Below are positions 1 to 6,208 of a stretch of 7,967 bases of DNA, piece by piece. Numbering within the stretch: position 1 is the stretch's first letter; each line of letters opens with the position of its first letter. The notes beneath the pieces were generated by a model that was not told where the DNA came from, searched no databases, and was given only the letters and a program-made list of their open reading frames with translations. The position numbers were made by a program, and so were the translations under genes. The stretch is from the NCBI GenBank assembly GCA_937916565.1, contig CALFSR010000100.1, positions 1 to 7,967 on the forward strand, read 5' to 3'. The stretch comes from an uncultured Bacillota bacterium (GTDB taxonomy: Bacteria > Bacillota > Limnochordia > Limnochordales > ZCTH02-B6).

Positions 1-2
1 AG

Positions 3-170
3 CCCCCGACGCCCGCGTGGGGCTCCATGGTGGCCGCAGGGCGCGAGTACATCTTCCAGGCCTGGTGGCTGGCGACTTTTCCAGGGGTGGCCATCCTTGT
101 CACGGTGCTGGGCATTAACTTGCTGGGGGAAGGATTGCGGGATGCGCTGGACCCGCGGCTTAGGGAGTAG
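3..170 (+). CDS. Dipeptide/oligopeptide ABC transporter permease, DppC-like (3' fragment)
   Basis: This is the C-terminal 55 residues of an inner-membrane permease of the DppC/OppC family; the rest lies before the window. Reading frame 3 is open from the first base to the TAG at 168-170. The fragment opens PPTPAWGSMVAAGREYIFQA, which matches the conserved cytoplasmic EAA-loop region that contacts the ATPase (family knowledge). A final hydrophobic segment follows, covering about visible residues 22-42 (WWLATFPG onward), and then the family-typical ending GEGLRDALDPR with a short tail. It is followed after 4 nt by the first ATPase gene, the usual DppB-DppC-DppD-DppF order, so it belongs to the same transporter and operon. 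The substrate cannot be told from this fragment. DppC is favoured over DppB because of this ending and because the gene sits directly before DppD. Confidence 0.9.
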   Translation, partial: PPTPAWGSMVAAGREYIFQAWWLATFPGVAILVTVLGINLLGEGLRDALDPRLRE

Positions 171-174
171 AGCC

Positions 175-1224
175 ATGCCCGAGCCGGTGTTGGACGTTCG
201 CGATCTAAAGACCCACTTCTTCACCGACCGCGGCGTCGTCAAGGCGGTGGACGGGGTCAGTTTCCAATTGTACCCCGGGGAAACGTTAGGGGTCGTCGGG
301 GAGTCGGGCTGCGGCAAGAGCATGACGGCCTTGTCCGTTATGGGCCTGGTGCCCTATCCGGGCCGGATCGTCCACGGCGAAATCTGGCTGCAGGGCGAAA
401 ACCTGGTCCGCAAGTCCGAGCGGGAGCTCTGCCGCTGGCGAGGCCGGCGCATGGCCATGATCTTTCAGGACCCCTTGACGACCCTCAATCCGGTGCTCCG
501 GGTGGGGCACCAGGTTACCGAGTCCATCCGGATCCACTACGGCGACGACGGGTGGTGGGGCGATGCCCGGCCGCCCGGATGGACGGCCGACCCGCTCGGC
601 ACAAAGCGCCGGAGACTAGCGTGGGACCGCGCCGTGGCCATGTTGGAAAAGGTGGGGATCCCCGCGCCAACGGAGCGGATGCGGGCCTATCCCCACGAAC
701 TGAGCGGCGGGATGCGCCAGCGGATCATGATTGCCATCGCGTTGAGCTGCAACCCTGCCCTGCTGTTGGCGGACGAGCCCACCACGGCTCTGGACGTGAC
801 GATCCAGGCGCAGATCCTCGAACTCATGCAGCAACTCAAAGAGGAGCTTGGCACCAGCATTCTCCTGATCACCCACGACTTTGGGGTGGTCAGCGAGTTC
901 TGCGACCGGGTCATGGTCATGTACGCCGGCAAGGCGGTGGAGACCGGGCCGCTTGAGGCCGTGCTGGACCACCCGCTCCACCCCTATACGCAAGGGCTTC
1001 TTGAGTCAATCCCACGCCTCGGCGACCGCAGCCGCCGGATCAAGCCCATTGAGGGCATCGTCCCGGAGCTGCACGCATTACCTCCCGGCTGCAGCTTTTG
1101 CACCCGCTGTCCGCTGGCGGACGAACAGTGCGCCACGGTGGCGCCGCCGCTCTTGGAGATCGCACCGGGCCACCGGGTGGCTTGCCACAAGGTACCGGTG
1201 CCCGCGGAGGTGAAGGGGGCATGA
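175..1224 (+). CDS. dppD: Dipeptide/oligopeptide ABC transporter ATPase, DppD/OppD-like
   Basis: This 349-residue cytoplasmic ATPase energises a peptide-type importer together with the DppF-like protein encoded next. All nucleotide-binding motifs are present: Walker A GESGCGKS (42-49), Q-loop Gln98 in MIFQDP, signature LSGGMRQR (176-183), Walker B LLLADEP (196-202, Asp200 and Glu201), D-loop ALD (205-207) and H-loop His234. The C-terminal Opp/Dpp domain carries Cys306, Cys309, Cys312, Cys319 and Cys337. This cluster binds an iron-sulfur centre in a characterised bacterial DppD; Cys309 is additional to the usual four. About 20 residues rich in Trp, Pro and Gly (roughly 123-146) sit between the Q-loop region and the signature and look longer than in common DppD proteins. 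The ATG at 175 was chosen because AGGGAG (162-167) precedes it and family homology starts there; an upstream in-frame ATG at 97 lies inside the permease. The family is sure, but the substrate (dipeptide, oligopeptide or other) is not. Confidence 0.95.
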   Translation: MPEPVLDVRDLKTHFFTDRGVVKAVDGVSFQLYPGETLGVVGESGCGKSMTALSVMGLVPYPGRIVHGEIWLQGENLVRKSERELCRWRGRRMAMIFQDPLTTLNPVLRVGHQVTESIRIHYGDDGWWGDARPPGWTADPLGTKRRRLAWDRAVAMLEKVGIPAPTERMRAYPHELSGGMRQRIMIAIALSCNPALLLADEPTTALDVTIQAQILELMQQLKEELGTSILLITHDFGVVSEFCDRVMVMYAGKAVETGPLEAVLDHPLHPYTQGLLESIPRLGDRSRRIKPIEGIVPELHALPPGCSFCTRCPLADEQCATVAPPLLEIAPGHRVACHKVPVPAEVKGA

Positions 1225-2255
1225 GCCAAGCCATGGCCGCGGCCGGACCGGTCCGGCGCCGCCCGGAGCCGCTTGTGGAGATCCGGGGCCTCAAGCAGTA
1301 TTTCCCGCTGTGGCGCAATCCCGTCGAACGGTTGTTGGGCCAGGGAAACCGGTGGGTACACGCGGTGGACGGAGTCGACTTGGACATCGCCCCTGGGGAA
1401 ACGTTGGGGCTGGTGGGGGAGTCAGGCTGCGGCAAGTCGACGCTGGCCCGCAGCATCCTAAGGCTGTACCAGCCGACGGCGGGTTCGGTGCGCTTCGCGG
1501 GGCGGGAGATCACGACGCTGCCGCCGGCGGAGATGCGGCTTATGCGCCGGGAAATGCAGATGATCTTCCAGGATCCCTTCGCGTCGTTAAATCCCCGGCG
1601 GACCGTGGAGCAGATTATCGGCTTGCCGCTTCAGATTCAGCGGGTCCCCCGGCGGGAGATCCGGGGCCGGGTTCTGGAGATCATGGCCAAGGTGGGCTTG
1701 TCCCCCAGCCACCTTGACCGCTTCCCCCACCAGTTCAGCGGCGGTCAGCGCCAACGCATCGGCATCGCCAGGGCTTTGGCGGTGAATCCCCGGTTTGTGG
1801 TGGCCGACGAACCCGTCTCGGCCCTGGATGTCTCCATCCAAGCCCAGATCCTGAACCTGCTGCAGGAGCTCCAGGCGGAGCTGGGTCTGACCTATTTGTT
1901 CATCACCCATGACCTTTCCGTCGTCAGCTACGTCAGCGACCGGATCGCCGTCATGTACCTGGGGCGCGTCGTGGAACTCGCGCCGGCGGCAGCGCTGTTT
2001 GAGACGCCCCTGCACCCGTATACCCGCGCCCTGTTGTCGGCGGTGCCGCGGCTGGAGGGCAGGGGCCTGCGGCGGGAGCGCATCCTGCTCCGGGGCACCC
2101 CGCCTACGCCCATCAACCCGCCGCCGGGCTGCCGGTTTTACGGGCGGTGTTATTTAAAGGAAAGAAACGACACCTGCCGCGCTGTCGATCCGGAACTAAA
2201 GGACGTGGGCGGCGGGCACCTGGTGGCCTGCCACGCGGTCCACGGAACGCTGTGA
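1221..2255 (+). CDS. dppF: Dipeptide/oligopeptide ABC transporter ATPase, DppF/OppF-like
   Basis: This 344-residue protein is the second ATPase of the importer and pairs with the DppD-like subunit. Visible motifs are Walker A GESGCGKS (66-73), Q-loop Gln117 in MIFQDP, signature FSGGQRQR (172-179), Walker B VVADEP (193-198, Asp196 and Glu197), D-loop ALD (201-203) and H-loop His230. An OppF-type N-terminal segment (LKQYFPLWRNPVERLLG, about 24-40) precedes the Walker A and marks it as the F rather than the D subunit. The C-terminal domain has PPGCRFYGRC and cysteines 304, 310, 319 and 337, the family's putative Fe-S ligands; the spacing between Cys310 and Cys319 is two residues longer than in the DppD-like neighbour. 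The start ATG overlaps the dppD stop (ATGA), and GGAGGTGA (1206-1213) lies 7 nt upstream, so the two ATPases are probably translationally coupled and made in equal amounts. Confidence 0.95.
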   Translation: MSQAMAAAGPVRRRPEPLVEIRGLKQYFPLWRNPVERLLGQGNRWVHAVDGVDLDIAPGETLGLVGESGCGKSTLARSILRLYQPTAGSVRFAGREITTLPPAEMRLMRREMQMIFQDPFASLNPRRTVEQIIGLPLQIQRVPRREIRGRVLEIMAKVGLSPSHLDRFPHQFSGGQRQRIGIARALAVNPRFVVADEPVSALDVSIQAQILNLLQELQAELGLTYLFITHDLSVVSYVSDRIAVMYLGRVVELAPAAALFETPLHPYTRALLSAVPRLEGRGLRRERILLRGTPPTPINPPPGCRFYGRCYLKERNDTCRAVDPELKDVGGGHLVACHAVHGTL

Positions 2256-2318
2256 ACCAGATCCGGGGCCGGGGCGCATCCGCCTCGCCGGCTCCTGAAA
2301 CCGGGGTGAAAACGCTGC

Positions 2319-3113
2319 ATGCAGCCCGCTCGAGCTCCCGTCATCGGCATTACGACCGCATTCGACGACGGCACCGACGTCGACTCCGTGAGGCCCCAGG
2401 CGGAGATCAATTTCGTCGACGCGGCGTACGGCCAAGCCCTTGAACGGGCCGGCGCGGTTCCGGTCCTGCTGCCGCTGACCGACTCGCCGGCCGTCATCGA
2501 GCAATACCTGAACTTGGTGGACGGCCTCCTGTTCTCCGGGGGCGGCAGTTACATACGGCGGCGCCACCGGGAGAAATCCGTGATGCCAGACCTTCGCGTT
2601 CTTTCACCCCGGCGCTTCCGCTTCGAGGCGGTCCTGCTGCGCCGCGCCCTGGAGTTCGACCTGCCGGTGCTCGGCGTCTGCCGGGGCCACCAGATGATTG
2701 CTCGCATCAGCGGCGGCCGGTGTTACCGGCAGATTGAAGGCCGGGTGCCCGGTGCCATGCAGCACTACCAGGGCAGCCGGCCCATGGGCCGCCGTCCCGT
2801 CCATGACGTCTACATCGAGCCGGGAACCCGCCTGCACGCCATCTTGGGCACCCGTGTCATCGGGGTCAACAGCCTGCACCGGCAAGCGGTCGAAAGGGTG
2901 GCGCCGCCCCTTTTGGTCAGCGCTCGCGCCGCCGACGGCGTCGTGGAAGCCATCGAAAGCCGCGCCCACCGGTTTGTCCTGGGCGTGCAGTTTCATCCGG
3001 AGCTCTTGGTCGAGCGGGAACCCGCCTGGCAGCGCCTGTTTGAGGAGTTTGTCGCCGCCTGCCGGGAAACCGGAATGCGGCGGGCCAAGACCGCAGCCCG
3101 GGCGGGCGGGTAA
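2319..3113 (+). CDS. Gamma-glutamyl-gamma-aminobutyrate hydrolase family protein (class I GATase-like, peptidase C26)
   Basis: This 264-residue predicted cytoplasmic hydrolase has a class I glutamine amidotransferase fold. The catalytic triad is visible: Cys121 in the nucleophile elbow LGVCRGHQ (118-125), and His226 and Glu228 in GVQFHPE (222-228). The N-terminal PVIGITTAFDDG (7-18), the DGLLFSGGG turn (68-76) and VNSLHRQAVERV (183-194) are also typical of the PuuD-like branch. PuuD cleaves gamma-glutamyl-GABA in putrescine breakdown; other members act on other gamma-glutamyl amides, so the exact substrate here is open. No synthetase domain is fused to it and no puu genes are visible. It begins 63 nt after the peptide transporter ATPase with GGGGTGAA (2303-2310) 8 nt before the ATG, and probably belongs to the same operon. 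That suggests it processes the imported compound (inference). The length is normal for the family. Confidence 0.88.
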   Translation: MQPARAPVIGITTAFDDGTDVDSVRPQAEINFVDAAYGQALERAGAVPVLLPLTDSPAVIEQYLNLVDGLLFSGGGSYIRRRHREKSVMPDLRVLSPRRFRFEAVLLRRALEFDLPVLGVCRGHQMIARISGGRCYRQIEGRVPGAMQHYQGSRPMGRRPVHDVYIEPGTRLHAILGTRVIGVNSLHRQAVERVAPPLLVSARAADGVVEAIESRAHRFVLGVQFHPELLVEREPAWQRLFEEFVAACRETGMRRAKTAARAGG

Positions 3114-3144
3114 GAGACGCCCTATTCTCTACGGAGGTGTTTGT

Positions 3145-4551
3145 ATGCCGTCAGTCGCCGCCGAGCACCGCACGGATACCGCCCCTACGGGCCGGAAACC
3201 GGTGAAGCTGCTCACGCCCACCGGCCACCTTGGGTTTACCCCCATCGAGCCGGACAGCTTCTGGGCCGGCGTCGCCCAGAAACCGGACTTCATCGTGGCC
3301 GACTCGGGGAGCTGCGACATCGGTCCCCATGCCCTGGGGGCCGACGAAGCCGCAAGTCCCCGCACGTGGCAGGAACACGACCTGGAACTGATCTTTACCG
3401 CCAGCCGCAGGCTGGGAGTGCCGATGATCATCGGATCGGCGTCTGACACGGGTACCGATCGCGGCGTGCGGGACTTCGCCGCCATAATCCGGGAACTGGC
3501 CCGCAAGCATCGCCTGACCGGTTTTCGCATGGCCACCATCTACAGCGGCCAGGACATCGGCGCCCTTAAGCGGCGCGTGCAGGCGGGGGCGTGGACCCGG
3601 GGGCTTGACGGGCGCGACCCGCTGACCGTTGCGGATCTGGAGCGGACCGACAACGCCGTGGCCGTGATGGGGGTCGAGCCCATCCTGAAGGCATTGGACG
3701 AGGGTGCGGACGTTATCATCGCCGGGCGTGCGTGCGACCCGGCCCTGTTCGCAGCGCCCTTGCTGCAAGCCGGATACGGGCGGGACATCGGATATTTCGC
3801 CGGCAAGCTCCTAGAGTGCGCCTCATTTTGCGCCGAGCCGTTCGCGGGCAAGGAAAGCATCCTGGGCACCGTCGACGACGACGGCATCGTTCTGGCTCCC
3901 ATGAGCGGCTACCAGCGCTGCACGCCGGCTTCCGTCGCCGGGCACGCGATGTATGAGCGGTCGAATCCGTACCGGGAGTACTTGCCCGGAGGGTACGTAG
4001 ATATGAGCGAGTGCGTCTACGAGGCCATCGACGATCGCCGCACCCGGGTGCGGGGTTCCCGCTGGGTCCCGGGCGAGCGTTACACCGTCAAGCTCGAAGG
4101 CGCGGGCAAGGTGGGCGAGAGGGCTTTGATGATCGTCGGCATCCGGGACCCCAACACCATCGCCCGCATCGACGACGCGATCGCTTGGTCCCGCCGCAAA
4201 GTCCTGGAGCGGTTTGACGGCCCACGGTACCAGGTGTACTACCACGTCTACGGCCGCAACGGAGTCATGGGGGACCTGGAACCCGTCAAGGAGATCCGCT
4301 CCCACGAGGTGTGCGTCGTCGTGGAGGGGGTGGCGCCAACCCGGGCGGAAGCTATGGAGATGACGAATCTCGCCGGACGCAACTTCATGTATGCCCGCTT
4401 GCCGGGCCTCAAGGGCACGGCGGGCGCCGCGGCTTTCATGAGCGACGAAGTGCTCCCGGCCCGGCCCGCGTACCGCTGGACACTCAACCACGTCATCGCC
4501 GTGGACGACCCGCTGGAGCTGTTCCGGCTCGAATTTGAGGACGTGCAGTAA
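3145..4551 (+). CDS. AtuA-family protein (DUF1446, acyclic terpene utilization family)
   Basis: This 468-residue protein belongs to the AtuA/DUF1446 family; there is no signal peptide or membrane segment, so it is likely cytoplasmic. Family-type features are the N-terminal GHLGFTP (27-33), VADSGSCDIGPHALG (51-65), GSASDTGTD (97-105), IIAGRACDPALFAAP (191-205) and KLLECASFCAEPFAGKE (221-237). The C-terminal part (HEVCVVVEGVAPT, 387-399, then GLKGTAGAAAFMSDEV, 421-436) matches the form that lacks a fused C-terminal ferredoxin-fold domain. The family name comes from the Pseudomonas terpene cluster, where the role of AtuA is unclear. No geranyl-CoA carboxylase or other terpene gene is visible here, so a terpene role should not be assumed. 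The ATG at 3145 follows GGAGGTG (3133-3139) by 5 nt; longer in-frame starts run inside the preceding gene. A DUF4387 gene follows 27 nt downstream, a recurrent partner as I recall it. The reaction is unknown. Confidence 0.88.
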   Translation: MPSVAAEHRTDTAPTGRKPVKLLTPTGHLGFTPIEPDSFWAGVAQKPDFIVADSGSCDIGPHALGADEAASPRTWQEHDLELIFTASRRLGVPMIIGSASDTGTDRGVRDFAAIIRELARKHRLTGFRMATIYSGQDIGALKRRVQAGAWTRGLDGRDPLTVADLERTDNAVAVMGVEPILKALDEGADVIIAGRACDPALFAAPLLQAGYGRDIGYFAGKLLECASFCAEPFAGKESILGTVDDDGIVLAPMSGYQRCTPASVAGHAMYERSNPYREYLPGGYVDMSECVYEAIDDRRTRVRGSRWVPGERYTVKLEGAGKVGERALMIVGIRDPNTIARIDDAIAWSRRKVLERFDGPRYQVYYHVYGRNGVMGDLEPVKEIRSHEVCVVVEGVAPTRAEAMEMTNLAGRNFMYARLPGLKGTAGAAAFMSDEVLPARPAYRWTLNHVIAVDDPLELFRLEFEDVQ

Positions 4552-4561
4552 CGAGGCACGC

Positions 4562-4568
4562 AAGGAGG
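4562..4568 (+). promoter_or_regulatory. Ribosome binding site fixing the GTG start of the DUF4387 gene
   Basis: AAGGAGG, a near-perfect Shine-Dalgarno sequence, lies 10 nt before the GTG at 4579. It supports GTG as the real start: there is no in-frame ATG until well inside the conserved part of the protein. Confidence 0.75.
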
Positions 4569-4578
4569 GACCGCCGCC

Positions 4579-4950
4579 GTGAGCACCGTGTCTCTGGCCG
4601 AGCTGGCTTCCACCATACGGAGCAAGAACGCTGGCCCCGATTGCATCACCTTTGACATCATCTTCAAAGATCCCGAGGTGTACGAACGGGTCAAGGCCAG
4701 CGGCGCCATGACCGCGGAGCGCATTTGCCAGCTGTATGGGATTGGACCGGAGCGGCTGGTGCACTTTGGTGCCTTTGACCCGGCGCGGGCGTTTAAGTTC
4801 GCGATCCGCCGGGCGCGCCCGAGCGGCAGCCCGGGGGAGACCGACGTCATGGGCAGCCAGATGTACGCCCCGCTTTTGGACTTGCAGCTGCCGGCCAGCG
4901 TCTTGCCGCCGCCGGAAACCGCGAGCGAGGAAAGCAAGACCGTGGCTTAA
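4579..4950 (+). CDS. DUF4387 domain protein
   Basis: This is a small, probably cytoplasmic protein of 123 residues, starting with GTG. It matches the DUF4387 family along nearly its whole length: RSKNAGP (14-20), TFDIIFKDPEVYERVKASG (24-42), the helical stretch TAERICQLYGI (45-55), the FDPARAFKFAI strand (66-76), and the conserved end SGSPGETDVMGSQMYAPLLD (82-101). The last 20 or so residues are a Pro/Glu/Ser-rich tail not expected to be conserved. DUF4387 has no known enzymatic activity that I can state. It follows the AtuA-family gene by 27 nt, an arrangement suggesting that the two proteins form one complex or a two-part enzyme, with DUF4387 perhaps replacing the small C-terminal domain of longer AtuA proteins (inference). 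The gene probably ends the transport/catabolism operon, since a 145-nt gap follows. Confidence 0.88.
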   Translation: MSTVSLAELASTIRSKNAGPDCITFDIIFKDPEVYERVKASGAMTAERICQLYGIGPERLVHFGAFDPARAFKFAIRRARPSGSPGETDVMGSQMYAPLLDLQLPASVLPPPETASEESKTVA

Positions 4951-5095
4951 ACTCCATCGAGCTGCCCGGCGGCAGGACTCGCGGCGGGGCCTGACAGGCG
5001 TCGGGCCAGCGCCCCGGGGGCCGTCCCGGCATGTGGCAGGCGCTTCCTTCCAGGCTTCGCTTCGGGTAAACTACAGGGGAAGGGAGGAAGCACCC

Positions 5096-6208
5096 ATGAC
5101 CCTAGGCGCAAGCGGTGCCGGGAACGGTGAAACCGCGCCCAGGCTGGGATCCGTACGGTCCCTGGTGTGGCAGGACGGTGCTTTGCATCTTATTGACCAG
5201 CGCCGGTTGCCGTTAGCTTTCGAAACGGTCGTCTGCCGGACAGCCCCGGAAGTCGCCGAAGCTATCCGAACGATGGTGGTTCGCGGCGCACCGGCCATCG
5301 GCGCCGCGGCCGCGTACGGGGTGGCGCTGGGCGCCAGGGAGCTGCTCGCCGCAGGCACAGCGGTGCGGACCGGCCTGGAGCGGGTCGCGGCCGAACTCAA
5401 GGCAGCCCGGCCGACGGCGGTCAACCTGTTCTGGGCCGTGGATCGAATGTTGGCGGCGGCGGACGCAGCAGCCGAACTCGACGACGGTGCACTCGTGGAC
5501 AGGCTTCTCGTGGAAGCCCACATCATCGCCGACGAGGACGCCCGCACGTGCCGGGCGATTGGCGCCCACGGCGCGTCATTGCTGGAGCCGGGAGGCGTGC
5601 TGACCCACTGCAACACCGGCGCCCTGGCGACCGTTGATTACGGTACGGCACTGGGCGTTATTCGCGCGGCGCATGCCGCGGGCACGCCGCTGCATGTCTA
5701 TGCGTCCGAGACACGGCCCTTTCTGCAAGGTGCACGACTGACCACGTGGGAGCTTTTGCAGGAAGGCATTCCGGTCACCTTGATCACGGACAACATGGCG
5801 GCCTACGTGATGGCCCGCGGGCTGGTAAGGAGCGTCATCGTGGGGGCCGACCGCATTACCGCCAACGGCGACGTGGTCAACAAGATCGGCACCTACGGCT
5901 TGGCCGTGCTGGCCAAGGAGCACGGTATTCCGTTTTATGTGGCGGCGCCCGTGTCCACGTTGGATCTCAATCTGCACAGCGGAGACCAGGTACCCATCGA
6001 AGAGCGGAACCCCTTGGAAGTGACCCACGTCCTGGGCCAGCGGATCGCGCCGGAAGGTGTGGGGGTGCTGAATCCGGCCTTTGACGTGACGCCGGCCCGC
6101 TACGTGACCGCCATTATCACGGAGCACGGAGTCGTACGGCCCCCTTATGACAAGGGATTGGCCCGGCTGGCCTCCCAGCCGGAGGAGAGGAGAGCCACGG
6201 ACGCATGA
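5096..6208 (+). CDS. mtnA: S-methyl-5-thioribose-1-phosphate isomerase
   Basis: This 370-residue cytoplasmic enzyme of the methionine salvage pathway converts 5-methylthioribose-1-phosphate to methylthioribulose-1-phosphate. It belongs to the eIF2B-related aldose isomerase family. Visible hallmarks are VVRGAPAIGAAAAYG (61-75), RPTAVNLFWA (105-114), the catalytic cysteine Cys172 in THCNTG, the ETRPFLQGARLT segment (205-216), TDNMAAYVM (231-239), the catalytic acid Asp252 in GADRI, and NGDVVNKIGTY (257-267). Spacing between the two catalytic residues equals that of the Bacillus subtilis enzyme as I recall it (Cys160/Asp240). The ATG at 5096 has GGGAGG (5082-5087) 8 nt upstream. The N-terminus is about a dozen residues longer than that reference. 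Relatives include ribose-1,5-bisphosphate isomerase, but the motifs fit MtnA better. No other salvage gene is in view. Its stop overlaps the gltX start. Confidence 0.95.
   Translation: MTLGASGAGNGETAPRLGSVRSLVWQDGALHLIDQRRLPLAFETVVCRTAPEVAEAIRTMVVRGAPAIGAAAAYGVALGARELLAAGTAVRTGLERVAAELKAARPTAVNLFWAVDRMLAAADAAAELDDGALVDRLLVEAHIIADEDARTCRAIGAHGASLLEPGGVLTHCNTGALATVDYGTALGVIRAAHAAGTPLHVYASETRPFLQGARLTTWELLQEGIPVTLITDNMAAYVMARGLVRSVIVGADRITANGDVVNKIGTYGLAVLAKEHGIPFYVAAPVSTLDLNLHSGDQVPIEERNPLEVTHVLGQRIAPEGVGVLNPAFDVTPARYVTAIITEHGVVRPPYDKGLARLASQPEERRATDA

Noticed and set aside
97..174. Longer N-terminus for the DppD-like protein
   Set aside because: The upstream in-frame ATG is inside the permease gene and gives residues with no family match. 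ATG 175 has an RBS and the expected start.
3145..4551. Terpene (citronellol/geraniol) degradation cluster
   Set aside because: Only the family name points there. No geranyl-CoA carboxylase, acyl-CoA dehydrogenase or hydratase genes are present.
3823..4764. A 313-residue open frame on the minus strand across the AtuA and DUF4387 genes
   Set aside because: It spans two recognised genes and their gap, has no recognisable motif, and is explained by third-position GC bias.
4736..5095. Longer N-terminus for MtnA starting within the DUF4387 gene
   Set aside because: The extra residues are shadow sequence. ATG 5096 has a good RBS and fits the family length.
4951..5095. SAM (S-box) riboswitch before mtnA, common in Bacillota methionine genes
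   Set aside because: I cannot find the S-box conserved core or the terminator with T-run that normally accompanies it in this short gap.
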